64,000 nt of DNA from SKKC01 sp046542845 (lineage in GTDB: Bacteria; Spirochaetota; Spirochaetia; DSM-27196; SKKC01). Positions 9,186-17,538 of the stretch are shown piece by piece. The position numbers and the translations under genes are program-made. The notes beneath the pieces were generated by a model. It was given only the letters and a program-made list of their open reading frames with translations, had not been told where the DNA came from and did not search any database. Within the stretch, counting starts at the first letter, position 1; each line of letters opens with the position of its first letter. The stretch covers positions 1-64,000 of the forward strand of contig JBKHAN010000011.1 of assembly GCA_046542845.1 (NCBI GenBank), in the 5' to 3' direction.

Positions 9186-9562
9186 AAAAAAACCCGGGCA
9201 TCTTCGTCGCACGGCGCCGTAATGACCGGGAGCTCCGCGCTCCAGCACATGATCAAAAACGATTCCGTAAGGACGAAATTGCCCGGGTTTCCCGGTTATT
9301 CCGCGGTTCCACCTTACTTCAGACGCAGCACGAGCGACTCCGCACGCAGGCATCTGCTCTTTATTACACCCGTTTCGTGGGATAAACGGCCCGCCTACGC
9401 AATAGCGACGTGTACTCGTACGCTATCTTCGACCGGCGGCTCGTGAGTGGTATGTACCATGACGGAGTCAGGTATCTTCCAGCCAGGTGCAGATGCCTGC
9501 ACGGGATACCCTCTCTCTATGACCCGTTTCATGGACACGTGTCTCAGTCTACGCCCGTTACC
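9186..9562 (-). promoter_or_regulatory. T-box riboswitch leader of thrS
   Basis: On the minus strand the conserved T-box GTAAGGTGGAACCGCGG lies at 9317-9301, and its antiterminator partner TTTCGTCCTTAC at 9278-9267. The competing terminator has arms CCCGGGCAATTTCGTC (9287-9272) and GACGAAGATGCCCGGG (9208-9193) followed by seven U (9192-9186); its 5' arm overlaps the antiterminator's 3' arm, the standard T-box switch. Stem I shows an AG-rich bulge candidate (AGAGAGAG, 9518-9511) and a pairable stem CCATG/CATGG. Two threonine codons, ACC and ACU, sit together at 9451-9446 as specifier candidates; I could not settle which. Uncharged tRNA-Thr should favour read-through into thrS. Confidence 0.88.
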
Positions 9563-9568
9563 AGCGGA

Positions 9569-9598
9569 AATATGGCCGGACCAACCCTTTTTTGTCAA
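9569..9598 (-). promoter_or_regulatory. thrS operon promoter
   Basis: A consensus -35 TTGACA (9598-9593) and a -10 CATATT (9574-9569) are 18 bases apart on the minus strand. Transcription would start near 9562, just before T-box stem I, and there is no other gene between it and thrS. It is divergent from ldhA. Confidence 0.7.
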
Positions 9599-9666
9599 GA
9601 GACACGGGCTGGGACCTCGACCCGGGGGCCCCGCGTTTACTACAATCGTATACAAGGAGCGAAACT

Positions 9667-10755
9667 ATGAGCAGACCAACGGTAGCCGTCTTTGACACAA
9701 AAAGTTACGACCAGCAATTTTTCAACATGACCAATGCCGACTACGGGTTCGACTTGCGATATTTCGAGTTTCGCGTGACCAAAGAGAATGCGGTAGTGAC
9801 CGAAGGTGCCGATTGCGCATGTGTTTTCGTGAACGATCAGGTCACCGCGGAGGTCGTCGACGTGTTCGCCGACCGCGGGGTCAAGCTCCTTGCTCTACGG
9901 AGTGCGGGCTATAACCATGTCGACCTCGAGGCCCTCCGAGGCAGAATAGATATCGTCAGGGTACCGGCATACTCGCCGCACGCGGTTGCCGAACACGCGC
10001 TTGCGTTGATGCTGACACTGAATCGCAAGACCCACCGGGCATACAACAGGACACGCGACAGCAATTTTGCCATAGCGGGCCTCATTGGCTTCGATATGTA
10101 TCAGAGAACGGCGGGGATTATCGGGACCGGACAGATCGGACGCATAATGGCCGAGATACTCCGTGGTATGCAGATGCGTGTGGTCGTCTATGACCCGTAT
10201 CCGAACAGGGAATGGGCAGCCAAGTGGGGTGTCGAATACGTCAAACTGAGCGAACTGTACCGGCAGAGCGACATTATAAGCCTTCATTGCCCGCTGACAC
10301 CCGAGAACGTCTACATGATTAATCGGGCGTCTATAGAGCAGATGAAACCGGGTGTCATGATAATCAATACCGGCCGGGGCAAGCTGATTCGGACAGAAGA
10401 CCTGCTGGAAGCCCTCCGCTCCGGCAGGATTGGATCTGCCGGTCTGGATGTGTACGAGGAAGAGACACACTATTTCTTTGAGGACCATTCTTCGAACATC
10501 GTGACCGACGATAATCTGCTGCGCCTTCTCGCGTATCCAAACGTCCTGGTTACCGGCCACCAGGCCTTCTTTACGAAGGAAGCGCTGACCAACATCGCCG
10601 GAGTCACGCTGGAGAACATACGGATGTACTTCGACGAAGGACGCATCGAGAACGGCGTACCGGATTTCGATGCGAAGACCGGTCGACTGAAAACCGATCA
10701 GAAGAAGGAAAAGCAGGCGGACACGTCGAGTAGCGACAATCCGAAGGACGGCTGA
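9667..10755 (+). CDS. ldhA: D-lactate dehydrogenase (D-2-hydroxyacid dehydrogenase family)
   Basis: Reduces pyruvate to D-lactate with NADH, a fermentative route that re-oxidises NADH. The 362-residue protein has the Rossmann motif GTGQIGR, the catalytic arginine in LRSAGYNHVD, the glutamate in GLDVYEEETHYFFED and the histidine in TGHQAFFT. The DVYEEE...FFEDHS region is specific to the fermentative LdhA group. It carries a lysine-rich, charged tail (about 25 residues after GVPDFDAKTGRL) longer than usual. The ATG at 9667 has AAGGAG at 9654-9659. It is monocistronic: divergent from thrS and convergent with glgX. Confidence 0.92.
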   Translation: MSRPTVAVFDTKSYDQQFFNMTNADYGFDLRYFEFRVTKENAVVTEGADCACVFVNDQVTAEVVDVFADRGVKLLALRSAGYNHVDLEALRGRIDIVRVPAYSPHAVAEHALALMLTLNRKTHRAYNRTRDSNFAIAGLIGFDMYQRTAGIIGTGQIGRIMAEILRGMQMRVVVYDPYPNREWAAKWGVEYVKLSELYRQSDIISLHCPLTPENVYMINRASIEQMKPGVMIINTGRGKLIRTEDLLEALRSGRIGSAGLDVYEEETHYFFEDHSSNIVTDDNLLRLLAYPNVLVTGHQAFFTKEALTNIAGVTLENIRMYFDEGRIENGVPDFDAKTGRLKTDQKKEKQADTSSSDNPKDG

Positions 10756-10782
10756 TCGCGGCGTCGTTACACGCGAGCCCGT

Positions 10783-12942
10783 CTATCGTCGTACGGGGTC
10801 CACGAACACAGTGGTCGAGCGTGCGGGGACATGGCAGGTCGCACCGAGGAACTCAGGACGGGATCCCGCCGGAAAAATATCGTCCGGCGGGTCTGCGGCA
10901 GTATCGAGGACCCGTAGCCAGCGTCTGTTCGGTGCAGGCATCCGTACGTCCCGTTCTATGGTGGTGGCGTTAAACACGAAAAACAGATCATCCGACGCGA
11001 CTCCGTCGACTTCGAGTTCGGTCCCGTCTATCAGCACGCATAAACACCCGTCCGCGACCTGCCATTCAACCGGGCGCCCCTCCGCGTCGAGCCAGGAAAC
11101 GTCTGCGAGCGTGCTTCCGCTTGTATCATATCCGTTAAAAAACTCATCCCGGAGCAGGATCGGCTGGCTTCGGCGAAACCGAATCAGTTCCGACACGAAT
11201 CGCACGAGGTCGGCGTGGCGGCTCCGCAGCCGGTGATCAATCCATGAAACCTCGTTGTCCTGACAGTATGCGTTGTTGTTGCCTCGCTGCGTGCGGCGCA
11301 TTTCATCGCCGGCTGAAAGCATCGGCGTCCCCAACGACAAAAACATCGTGACCAGCATATTACGGACCTGTCGGCTTCTGACTCGAGCGACGGCAGGGAC
11401 AAGGGTTTCCCCTTCGGCTCCGTAGTTGTAACTGTGCTCCAACGAGTGTCCGTCCCGACCACCCTCGCCGTTCATCTCGTTGTGCTTGCGGGAATAACTG
11501 ACAAGATCGTTCAGCGTGAAACCGTCGTGACTTGTAATGAAATTGATGCTGTGAAACGGTTTCCGTCCACTTGCGCGATAGAGATCGGCGCTTCCGGACA
11601 ACCGCGTCGCGAACGCACCCGTAAGATTAGGATCACCCCTCCAGAAGCGCCGTACATCGTCGCGATAGCGGTCGTTCCACTCTGCCCACCGGGTTCCGGG
11701 AAAACGGCCAACCTGATAGGCACCTCCGGCATCCCAGGCTTCAGCTATGATCTTCGTGTCCCGCAGTATCGGGTCTTCGGCAATCTGTTCGAGAAGCGGA
11801 GGATTCTCCATAAGCGCGCCATGCTGGTCCCGACCGAGAATAGATGCCAGATCAAAACGAAAACCGTCGATGTGCATGTCAACAACCCAGTACCGGAGAC
11901 AGTCGAGAATCAAGTTCCTGAGTACCGGAGCATTGCAGTTCAGGGTATTGCCACAACCGGAATAGTTTCGGTAAAAGCGCCGGTCATCATCGAGCTGATA
12001 GTACAGGCTGTTATCGAGTCCCCGGAAACTGAGGGTAGGACCTGTCTCGTTACCCTCTCCCGTGTGGTTGAACACGACGTCGAGAATTATCTCAATACCG
12101 GCTTTATGGAGCTCACGAACCATGTACCTGAACTCCTCGACAACTGCGCCAGGCCGGCTGTCGGAGGCGTAGCGCGTCGAAGGAGCAAAAAAGGCAATCG
12201 TGTTGTATCCCCAGTAATTCTTAAGCTGTTCACCGGTCTCAGGGTTGGAGCGCAGGTTCTCGTTCGGATCAAATTCGTGTACCGGAAGCAACTCCAGGCT
12301 CGTGATTCCGAGCTCCCTGAAGCGCGGAATCATCTCGACGACCCCCTTGTACGTACCGGGATGCTCGACCCCCGAACTCGGGTGCTGCGTGAGCCCACGA
12401 ACGTGCGCTTCGTATATTACGCAGTCCTGCAAGGGGTACCGGAGGGGTTTGTCACCCTGCCAGTCGAACTGTTCGTCGACAACGATGCACTTTGGAATAT
12501 CGTCAAGGTTATCCACGCGTGCCGGTTCGAGATCGCGACGCGGGGATTCGGGATCGTACCCGAGCGAGTACCCGATGGTCTCGCTCACGGTAAGCGCGCG
12601 TGCGTAGGGATCGAGCAACCCGAGGCGTGCGTTAAAACGCTGTCCCGATTCCGGATCGTAAGGCCCCGAGGCTCGGTACAGGTAGAACGCTCCGGCATGA
12701 CAGCCGTGCACACGGCAATACCATACGTCGCCGATTCTGTTGGTTTCGCGATCGAACGGGATTTCAACGTCAGGGCTCGTGTCGTCCGCGTGCTCGAAAA
12801 GCAGAAGCGACATGGCGTCCGCGTGCCGGCTCACAACTGCAAACTGAACAGCACCCCCCACGGGAGATGCCCCGAGCGGAGCCGGCCTGCCCGGCTCGAC
12901 GCGGTACCGACGCCCCGACCTCCCGACGAAACAGTCGGTCAT
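10783..12942 (-). CDS. glgX: glycogen debranching enzyme GlgX / isoamylase type (GH13)
   Basis: 719 residues, with an N-terminal CBM48-like domain (PLGASPVGGAVQFAVVSRHA) and a GH13 barrel. The four GH13 regions are visible: LDVVFNHTGEGNE, DGFRFDLAS (nucleophile Asp), KIIAEAWDAGG (acid/base Glu) and NFITSHDGFTL (transition-state Asp). GlgX hydrolyses alpha-1,6 branches of phosphorylase-trimmed glycogen in the cytoplasm. Its ATG overlaps the esterase stop as ATGA. It is the last gene of the yajC-secDF run, although a functional link to secretion is unlikely. A plant-type isoamylase is the alternative name. Confidence 0.93.
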   Translation of the reverse strand: MTDCFVGRSGRRYRVEPGRPAPLGASPVGGAVQFAVVSRHADAMSLLLFEHADDTSPDVEIPFDRETNRIGDVWYCRVHGCHAGAFYLYRASGPYDPESGQRFNARLGLLDPYARALTVSETIGYSLGYDPESPRRDLEPARVDNLDDIPKCIVVDEQFDWQGDKPLRYPLQDCVIYEAHVRGLTQHPSSGVEHPGTYKGVVEMIPRFRELGITSLELLPVHEFDPNENLRSNPETGEQLKNYWGYNTIAFFAPSTRYASDSRPGAVVEEFRYMVRELHKAGIEIILDVVFNHTGEGNETGPTLSFRGLDNSLYYQLDDDRRFYRNYSGCGNTLNCNAPVLRNLILDCLRYWVVDMHIDGFRFDLASILGRDQHGALMENPPLLEQIAEDPILRDTKIIAEAWDAGGAYQVGRFPGTRWAEWNDRYRDDVRRFWRGDPNLTGAFATRLSGSADLYRASGRKPFHSINFITSHDGFTLNDLVSYSRKHNEMNGEGGRDGHSLEHSYNYGAEGETLVPAVARVRSRQVRNMLVTMFLSLGTPMLSAGDEMRRTQRGNNNAYCQDNEVSWIDHRLRSRHADLVRFVSELIRFRRSQPILLRDEFFNGYDTSGSTLADVSWLDAEGRPVEWQVADGCLCVLIDGTELEVDGVASDDLFFVFNATTIERDVRMPAPNRRWLRVLDTAADPPDDIFPAGSRPEFLGATCHVPARSTTVFVDPVRR

Positions 12943-13691
12943 GTGTTCAGAAATTCCCGTATGACCCGAATGGTTTCTTTCGGATACTCTGCGTGAACCC
13001 AGTGACCGGCTTCCGGTATGCAGTGTTCCCGCAGATTGCGGGCAAGCGATCGCATCGCTGCTCGAGCTTCGTCGGAGGCATACTCCGACTTGCCCCCGTA
13101 CACGAGCATGGCGGGTATGGTGATTTCGGCAGCCGCCGGGTAAGGCCAGTCGAGAATGTGCTCATAGTCGGTCTGTATGAGGGGAACGTTCAGTTTCCAA
13201 CGCGAACTGTGGGAATCGTAGCTTTTAAGCAGGAACGCGCGTACGCCGCGGTCGGGCACGTATTCGGACAGGATCGAATCTGCGTCGCTGCGACGATTCG
13301 GAGCGGCATCGCCGACGACCCGCATCCCTTCCAGAATGCGCTCGTGGCTCGGTTTGTAGCGCACCGGACATATATCCACCACCAGAAGCGAACGAACGTG
13401 TTCCGGAAACTCAAGCGCCAGAGCCATGGCGATCTTACCACCCATACTGTGTCCCACGAGGTGTACAGGCCCGAAATCTTTGAGGAAGGCGGCGACGTCC
13501 GATGCCATGGCGGGGTACTGCATCGATGTTCCGCTCGGCGAATCGCCATGGTTCGGCAGATCCGGGAGCACAACATGATAGAAACCGCTCAACTCGCGCG
13601 CGGGCGTCAGCCAGTTGTCGCCGGATCCGAACAGTCCGTGCAAAATGACCACTGTCTCCCCACTGCCCAGCTCCTGGTAATGAAGCGTCAC
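12939..13691 (-). CDS. alpha/beta-hydrolase, YbfF-like esterase
   Basis: 250-residue alpha/beta-hydrolase. The oxyanion motif HGLFGSGDNW, the nucleophile elbow GHSMGG and the catalytic histidine in PEAGHWVHAEYP are all present; the acid is probably in the VYGGKSEY strand region. The spacing and the phrase PDLPNHGDSP are characteristic of YbfF-type esterases, which hydrolyse acyl-CoA or short esters in vitro. There is no signal peptide. It lies 36 bases after secF and overlaps glgX by four bases. The physiological substrate is unknown. Confidence 0.85.
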   Translation of the reverse strand: MTLHYQELGSGETVVILHGLFGSGDNWLTPARELSGFYHVVLPDLPNHGDSPSGTSMQYPAMASDVAAFLKDFGPVHLVGHSMGGKIAMALALEFPEHVRSLLVVDICPVRYKPSHERILEGMRVVGDAAPNRRSDADSILSEYVPDRGVRAFLLKSYDSHSSRWKLNVPLIQTDYEHILDWPYPAAAEITIPAMLVYGGKSEYASDEARAAMRSLARNLREHCIPEAGHWVHAEYPKETIRVIREFLNT

Positions 13692-13727
13692 GACAAGGAA
13701 CCTCCCCCGGGACCCGCGCTAATCGTA

Positions 13728-14816
13728 TTATCGCCTGCGCCGTTTACGCGAGCGGCTTTCACCGGGCCGTGCCGGCTGCGTCGCCTGTTTTTGACGGCGG
13801 ATCTCTTCTTTCAGGGCCTCCGTCTCGGCAGCGTCCACGACAACCGCTTCGCCACCTTTGTCGGCGCCGGCGTCTGCTGCAACGGCGGCTCGGGGACGGG
13901 GACTGTCGCCGGATGTTTTCGTCCTGCTTCGCTTCTGCAGTGCCAGCAGGGTCGGCGCGGCGACAAAGACAGACGAGTATGTACCGACGATAACGCCGAC
14001 CAAAAGCGCGAGCGCGAAATCCTGTATGGTCCCGGTCGCGAACACGAGTATCGCGAGGACTGCGAGCAGAGTCGTCATGGACGTAATGAGCGTACGGGTA
14101 AGACTCTGGGTGATACTCGTGTTTATCACGTGCTCGAACCGTGCCCCGCGCATGACAAGCTCGTTTTCGCGAATGCGGTCAAAAATAACGATTGTATCGT
14201 TCAGGGAGTATCCGACCACGGTGAGGACTGCGGCAACAGTCGCCGTTGAAACCTCGATCTGAAACGCACCAATGAAACCGAGAAGCACGATAACGTCGTG
14301 TATGATCGGTAGAATAGAGCTGACCGCGTATGCAAAGCGGAACCGTATCCACACGTAGAAGAGAATGAGGACAAAAGCCACCGTGGTAAGCCATACCGCC
14401 TGCTGAGCGAGGCTTGCGGAGAACTGGGGACCAACCAGGGCGGATTCTTCTTCCAGAACCGCGTCTACGCCGAAGCGTTCACGAAGCACATCGAGCAGTT
14501 CACTCTGAGCTGTCGAAGTGAACTCGGGGTCGGTACCGTCATCTATAATGCGGATACTGAAACGCTGCTCGGCTCCATCGCCGACCGACTGTACAGCCAC
14601 TCCGTCGATACCACTGAGCGCGGAACGTACGTCCTGGAGACTTGCCGCCGAGACCGACGGATCTATAGCTACCTGCTGGCGCAGTCCGGGTTGAAAGTCC
14701 ACACCCAGGTTAAAGCCGCCCTGGGCGACCGTCCCGCCGATGCCGGCGAGCACAACTACAACCGAGACGACAATAAAAACGTACCGTGTCTTGAGAAAAT
14801 CGATTGTTCGCGTCAT
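13728..14816 (-). CDS. secF: protein translocase subunit SecF
   Basis: Membrane component that works with SecD to drive late steps of Sec export using the proton or sodium gradient. One N-terminal helix (YVFIVVSVVVVLAGIGGTVA) is followed by a periplasmic domain beginning GGFNLGVDFQPG, then five helices with the family motif GYSLNDTIVIFDRIREN. The Arg/Lys-rich cytoplasmic tail is longer than in E. coli. The ATG at 14816 overlaps the secD stop as ATGA; an in-frame start at 14828 inside secD is less likely. Operon with secD is certain from the overlap. Confidence 0.95.
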   Translation of the reverse strand: MTRTIDFLKTRYVFIVVSVVVVLAGIGGTVAQGGFNLGVDFQPGLRQQVAIDPSVSAASLQDVRSALSGIDGVAVQSVGDGAEQRFSIRIIDDGTDPEFTSTAQSELLDVLRERFGVDAVLEEESALVGPQFSASLAQQAVWLTTVAFVLILFYVWIRFRFAYAVSSILPIIHDVIVLLGFIGAFQIEVSTATVAAVLTVVGYSLNDTIVIFDRIRENELVMRGARFEHVINTSITQSLTRTLITSMTTLLAVLAILVFATGTIQDFALALLVGVIVGTYSSVFVAAPTLLALQKRSRTKTSGDSPRPRAAVAADAGADKGGEAVVVDAAETEALKEEIRRQKQATQPARPGESRSRKRRRR

Positions 14817-16546
14817 TTGATACCCCATCCGATGCTCAGCTTGGAGCGCCCGAGTACATCGGTCGCAAAATCATAGGCCAGTCTGGAAACGAAGAGGGCC
14901 GTGAACATCGAGCTGACGATACCAACAGCGAGCGTTACAGCGAAACCCTGAATGGGTCCGGTTCCCAGCTGACTGAGAAAAATTGCTGCAATGAAGGTTG
15001 TAACGTTCGCGTCGAGAACAGACGACAGTGCTTTGGAGAAACCCGCAGCAACGCTCGCCTTTGCGCTCTTTCCAAGCCGGTATTCTTCTTTTATTCGCTC
15101 AAACACTATGACGTTTGCGTCAACTGCCATACCGACGGTCAGGATAATACCTGCGATGCTCGTGAGCGTCAGCGTCAGATTAAAGACAGACAGTATTGCA
15201 AGAATGAAGAACAGGTTAAGCACCAGGATCAGGTCGGCCAGTAAACCTGCACCTTTGTAATAGAGTGCCATGAACAGCACGACCAGGCTGAACCCGAGGA
15301 TGATCGCCTGCAGACCCGACTCGATCGCGTCCTCACCGAGGGACGCGCCGACTACCTGCTGATTCTGTACTACAAGGTCTATCGGCAGGGCTGCGGTGCG
15401 AAGCACTCGGGCCAGATCGTTCGCTTCCTCGGTGCTGAAACCACCATCGATGCGGACCTGGCCGGTGGGAATCTCTTCGCGGATATTCGCGTATGCCCGC
15501 ACATTCCGGTCCATGACGATCGCCATTGAGTTTCCGACGTTATCGCGGGTGAGCCGGCGGAACAGGTTTGCTCCTTCGCCGTCGAGGACGAAGTTCACCA
15601 CGGGCTGCTGTGTAATCTGGTCCCGTCCGACCTGGGCTTCCGAGATGTATGAACCGTCAAGACCAAACTCGTCGAGGTCTTCGTAAATGGCGATATAACG
15701 AACAAACTGGTCTATTCCGTACTGGTCTCGCTGCACGTAGGGCCGGATGATGGTTCCCGCGGGAATAAAATCGGGAGTCTCGTCCTGTGCCGACGACCAA
15801 TCCGGATTATCCTGGAGCCATTCGGCGAGTTCGTCCGTTGCTTCGTCGTTCACAATATGGAAATTCAGCGACCCCCGCCCTTGCAGGAAGGATTCGACCC
15901 GGCCACGATCGTCGTCTCCCGGTATTTCTATATTAATGAGGTTTCCTTCCTGACGTCTGATCTGCGGTTCGGTGACACCAAACTGGTCAATACGATTGCG
16001 CAGAATCTCTATCGCAAGTTCCACCGCCTCGTCGAGTTCTTCCTCGTCGGGATCCCGCCCCAGGCGCTCCGACAGGCTGTCCGCATCAGCGCTCAACGTC
16101 ACGCTCACTCCGCCGGACAAATCCAGACCGAGCTCGATAATGCGGTTCCGCATCGACCGGAGACCCTGTACGTACTCGCGGTGGTAGCTTTCGATCGACT
16201 CGAAGGCGCGGGTTTCAGAGGTGAAACTGATCAGAACCTCACGGGCCGTCCATGTCTCGGGTTGCTCGGCTTCGAGCGCACGTCGGTTGTCACGCGCGAG
16301 GTCAATGACGTACTCAAGATCCTCGGGCACCTCAGCGTCGCTGTCGGACCGAACGGCTTCTGCGAGTCCATTCAGCGCCGCCCGGGTGTTCGCCTGAGCG
16401 TACTGCTGTACCTCTATTCGGGTACTTGATGCGAGTGTCTGCTCTTCTTCGGACAATACAAAATACCACCGAATCGTCGGAGACAAAAAAACTCCGCCGA
16501 CAACGACGAAGAACAGGACAATTAGAAATCTAAATCTCTTACTCAT
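14813..16546 (-). CDS. secD: protein translocase subunit SecD
   Basis: 577-residue partner of SecF. The N-terminal helix is followed by the large P1 domain, with IELGLDLSGGVSVTL and the motif RNRIDQFGVTEPQI typical of SecD. Six C-terminal helices hold GMAVDANVIVFERIKEE, the family signature with a transmembrane acidic residue. It is co-transcribed with yajC upstream and secF downstream. An 89-base gap before it contains a strong hairpin (16589-16612). Confidence 0.96.
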   Translation of the reverse strand: MSKRFRFLIVLFFVVVGGVFLSPTIRWYFVLSEEEQTLASSTRIEVQQYAQANTRAALNGLAEAVRSDSDAEVPEDLEYVIDLARDNRRALEAEQPETWTAREVLISFTSETRAFESIESYHREYVQGLRSMRNRIIELGLDLSGGVSVTLSADADSLSERLGRDPDEEELDEAVELAIEILRNRIDQFGVTEPQIRRQEGNLINIEIPGDDDRGRVESFLQGRGSLNFHIVNDEATDELAEWLQDNPDWSSAQDETPDFIPAGTIIRPYVQRDQYGIDQFVRYIAIYEDLDEFGLDGSYISEAQVGRDQITQQPVVNFVLDGEGANLFRRLTRDNVGNSMAIVMDRNVRAYANIREEIPTGQVRIDGGFSTEEANDLARVLRTAALPIDLVVQNQQVVGASLGEDAIESGLQAIILGFSLVVLFMALYYKGAGLLADLILVLNLFFILAILSVFNLTLTLTSIAGIILTVGMAVDANVIVFERIKEEYRLGKSAKASVAAGFSKALSSVLDANVTTFIAAIFLSQLGTGPIQGFAVTLAVGIVSSMFTALFVSRLAYDFATDVLGRSKLSIGWGIK

Positions 16547-16588
16547 ACGTAGGTCACTCCAGACGAGCGTGAGGAATTAAACAGGTGT

Positions 16589-16612
16589 GAACGGCCCTGG
16601 AACGGGCCGTTC
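16589..16612 (-). repeat. Strong hairpin between yajC and secD
   Basis: A nine-base perfect inverted repeat, GAACGGCCC (16589-16597) and GGGCCGTTC (16604-16612), with a six-base loop. No U-run follows on the minus strand, so it is probably not a full terminator; an mRNA-stability or processing element between yajC and secD fits better. Confidence 0.6.
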
Positions 16613-16635
16613 AGAGGACCGTCGGAACGGCGAGC

Positions 16636-17019
16636 TCAGTCCTCTTTTTCCTCTTCTTTAGAATCTGTATCTGCGTCCTTGGACGCCTTGGCCTTCGGCT
16701 TTTTCTCGAGCAGTGAACTGATCGCGGAACGCGACATTTCCAGTTTTGTCGAGTCGTCCACCTTTACGACGACTGTGTCGTCCTTAATGCTCAGGATGGT
16801 TCCGCGAATACCACCGATCGTCGCAATGCGGTCACCCTTTTTTAATGAGTCGAGCATCTTCTGCTGTTCTTTCTGCCTCTTGTTCTGAGGACGAATGATA
16901 AGCAGATACATAATGAGGAAAACCAGTCCAAAGGTTACCAGGGTGAACGCGAGCTGCCCACCTCCGGCGCCCGCAGGTGCTGCCTGCAGTACCGGTATAC
17001 GTTGCCACATAAATTCCAT
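16636..17019 (-). CDS. yajC: preprotein translocase subunit YajC
   Basis: 127-residue single-span membrane protein of the SecDF-YajC complex. The helix LAFTLVTFGLVFLIMYLLII is followed by the signature RPQNKRQKEQQKMLDSLKKG and the small beta domain GDRIATIGGIRGTILSI. The C-terminus is an unusually long run of charged residues (KAKASKDADTDSKEEEKED). It sits directly upstream of secD, its usual place. Confidence 0.95.
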   Translation of the reverse strand: MEFMWQRIPVLQAAPAGAGGGQLAFTLVTFGLVFLIMYLLIIRPQNKRQKEQQKMLDSLKKGDRIATIGGIRGTILSIKDDTVVVKVDDSTKLEMSRSAISSLLEKKPKAKASKDADTDSKEEEKED

Positions 17020-17094
17020 AAGATGATGATCCTTGATTGGCTAAGATTCAGACACGCTACCATAAGGCCTTTTCAGGCGTCAAGTTACGTACTG

Positions 17095-17388
17095 TCAGAC
17101 GAGCATGACCCGTGTGACGTTGTCCGGTACCGTTGTGACGCCAAACAGGCGCTTCAGTCGGTCTACGGTCGCGCTCTGCAGTCCCGAGACTTCCGAGAAT
17201 TTTTCGCATACCAGCTGCATTTCCCCTTCGTCGCTTCCGTATAACGCGGAACAGAATGCAGCCCTGTGCAACCCTTCGCGCAGCAGCTCCTGTGTGTCAA
17301 GTCGCCCGTACTGCTTCCGGGCAGTGCGGTCAACCATAGCGGTGCTACCCTGATACCCGATTGTAAAAACAAAGTCTTCGCGTTTCAT
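17095..17388 (-). CDS. small conserved hypothetical protein
   Basis: 97 residues, mostly helical, with the opening FVFTIGYQGSTAMVDRTARK. I recall similar short proteins upstream of yajC in other spirochaetes, but have no function for them. No signal peptide or membrane helix is visible. It lies 75 bases upstream of yajC on the same strand and could be the first gene of the yajC-secDF transcript. Confidence that it is real is fair because the composition matches its neighbours and the start follows the groEL terminator region. Confidence 0.6.
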   Translation of the reverse strand: MKREDFVFTIGYQGSTAMVDRTARKQYGRLDTQELLREGLHRAAFCSALYGSDEGEMQLVCEKFSEVSGLQSATVDRLKRLFGVTTVPDNVTRVMLV

Positions 17389-17440
17389 AACAATACCCGC
17401 ATGGTCTTCAGTCTACCGAAACCGGGGACCTGTGGACAGA

Positions 17441-17470
17441 CAAAAAGACGCCCGGCAGTGCGTGCCGGGC
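17441..17470 (-). terminator. groEL intrinsic terminator
   Basis: On the minus strand GCCCGGCA (17470-17463), a five-base loop and TGCCGGGC (17457-17450) are followed by GTCTTTTTG, a good Rho-independent terminator. A second hairpin (GTTTCGCA/TGCGAAAC, 17480-17506) lies between it and the groEL stop. Confidence 0.85.
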
Positions 17471-17538
17471 GATCGATATGTTTCGCACCCGTGCCGGATG
17501 CGAAACAGCTCATTCTTTCCTGTGGTCTTCGAGGCAGC

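Noticed and set aside
9152..9256. Extension of thrS to 9256
   Set aside because: The region is the T-box terminator and leader; the in-frame codons have no TGS resemblance.
11434..12996. 520-codon open frame on the plus strand, antisense to glgX
   Set aside because: Shadow of a confident GH13 gene.
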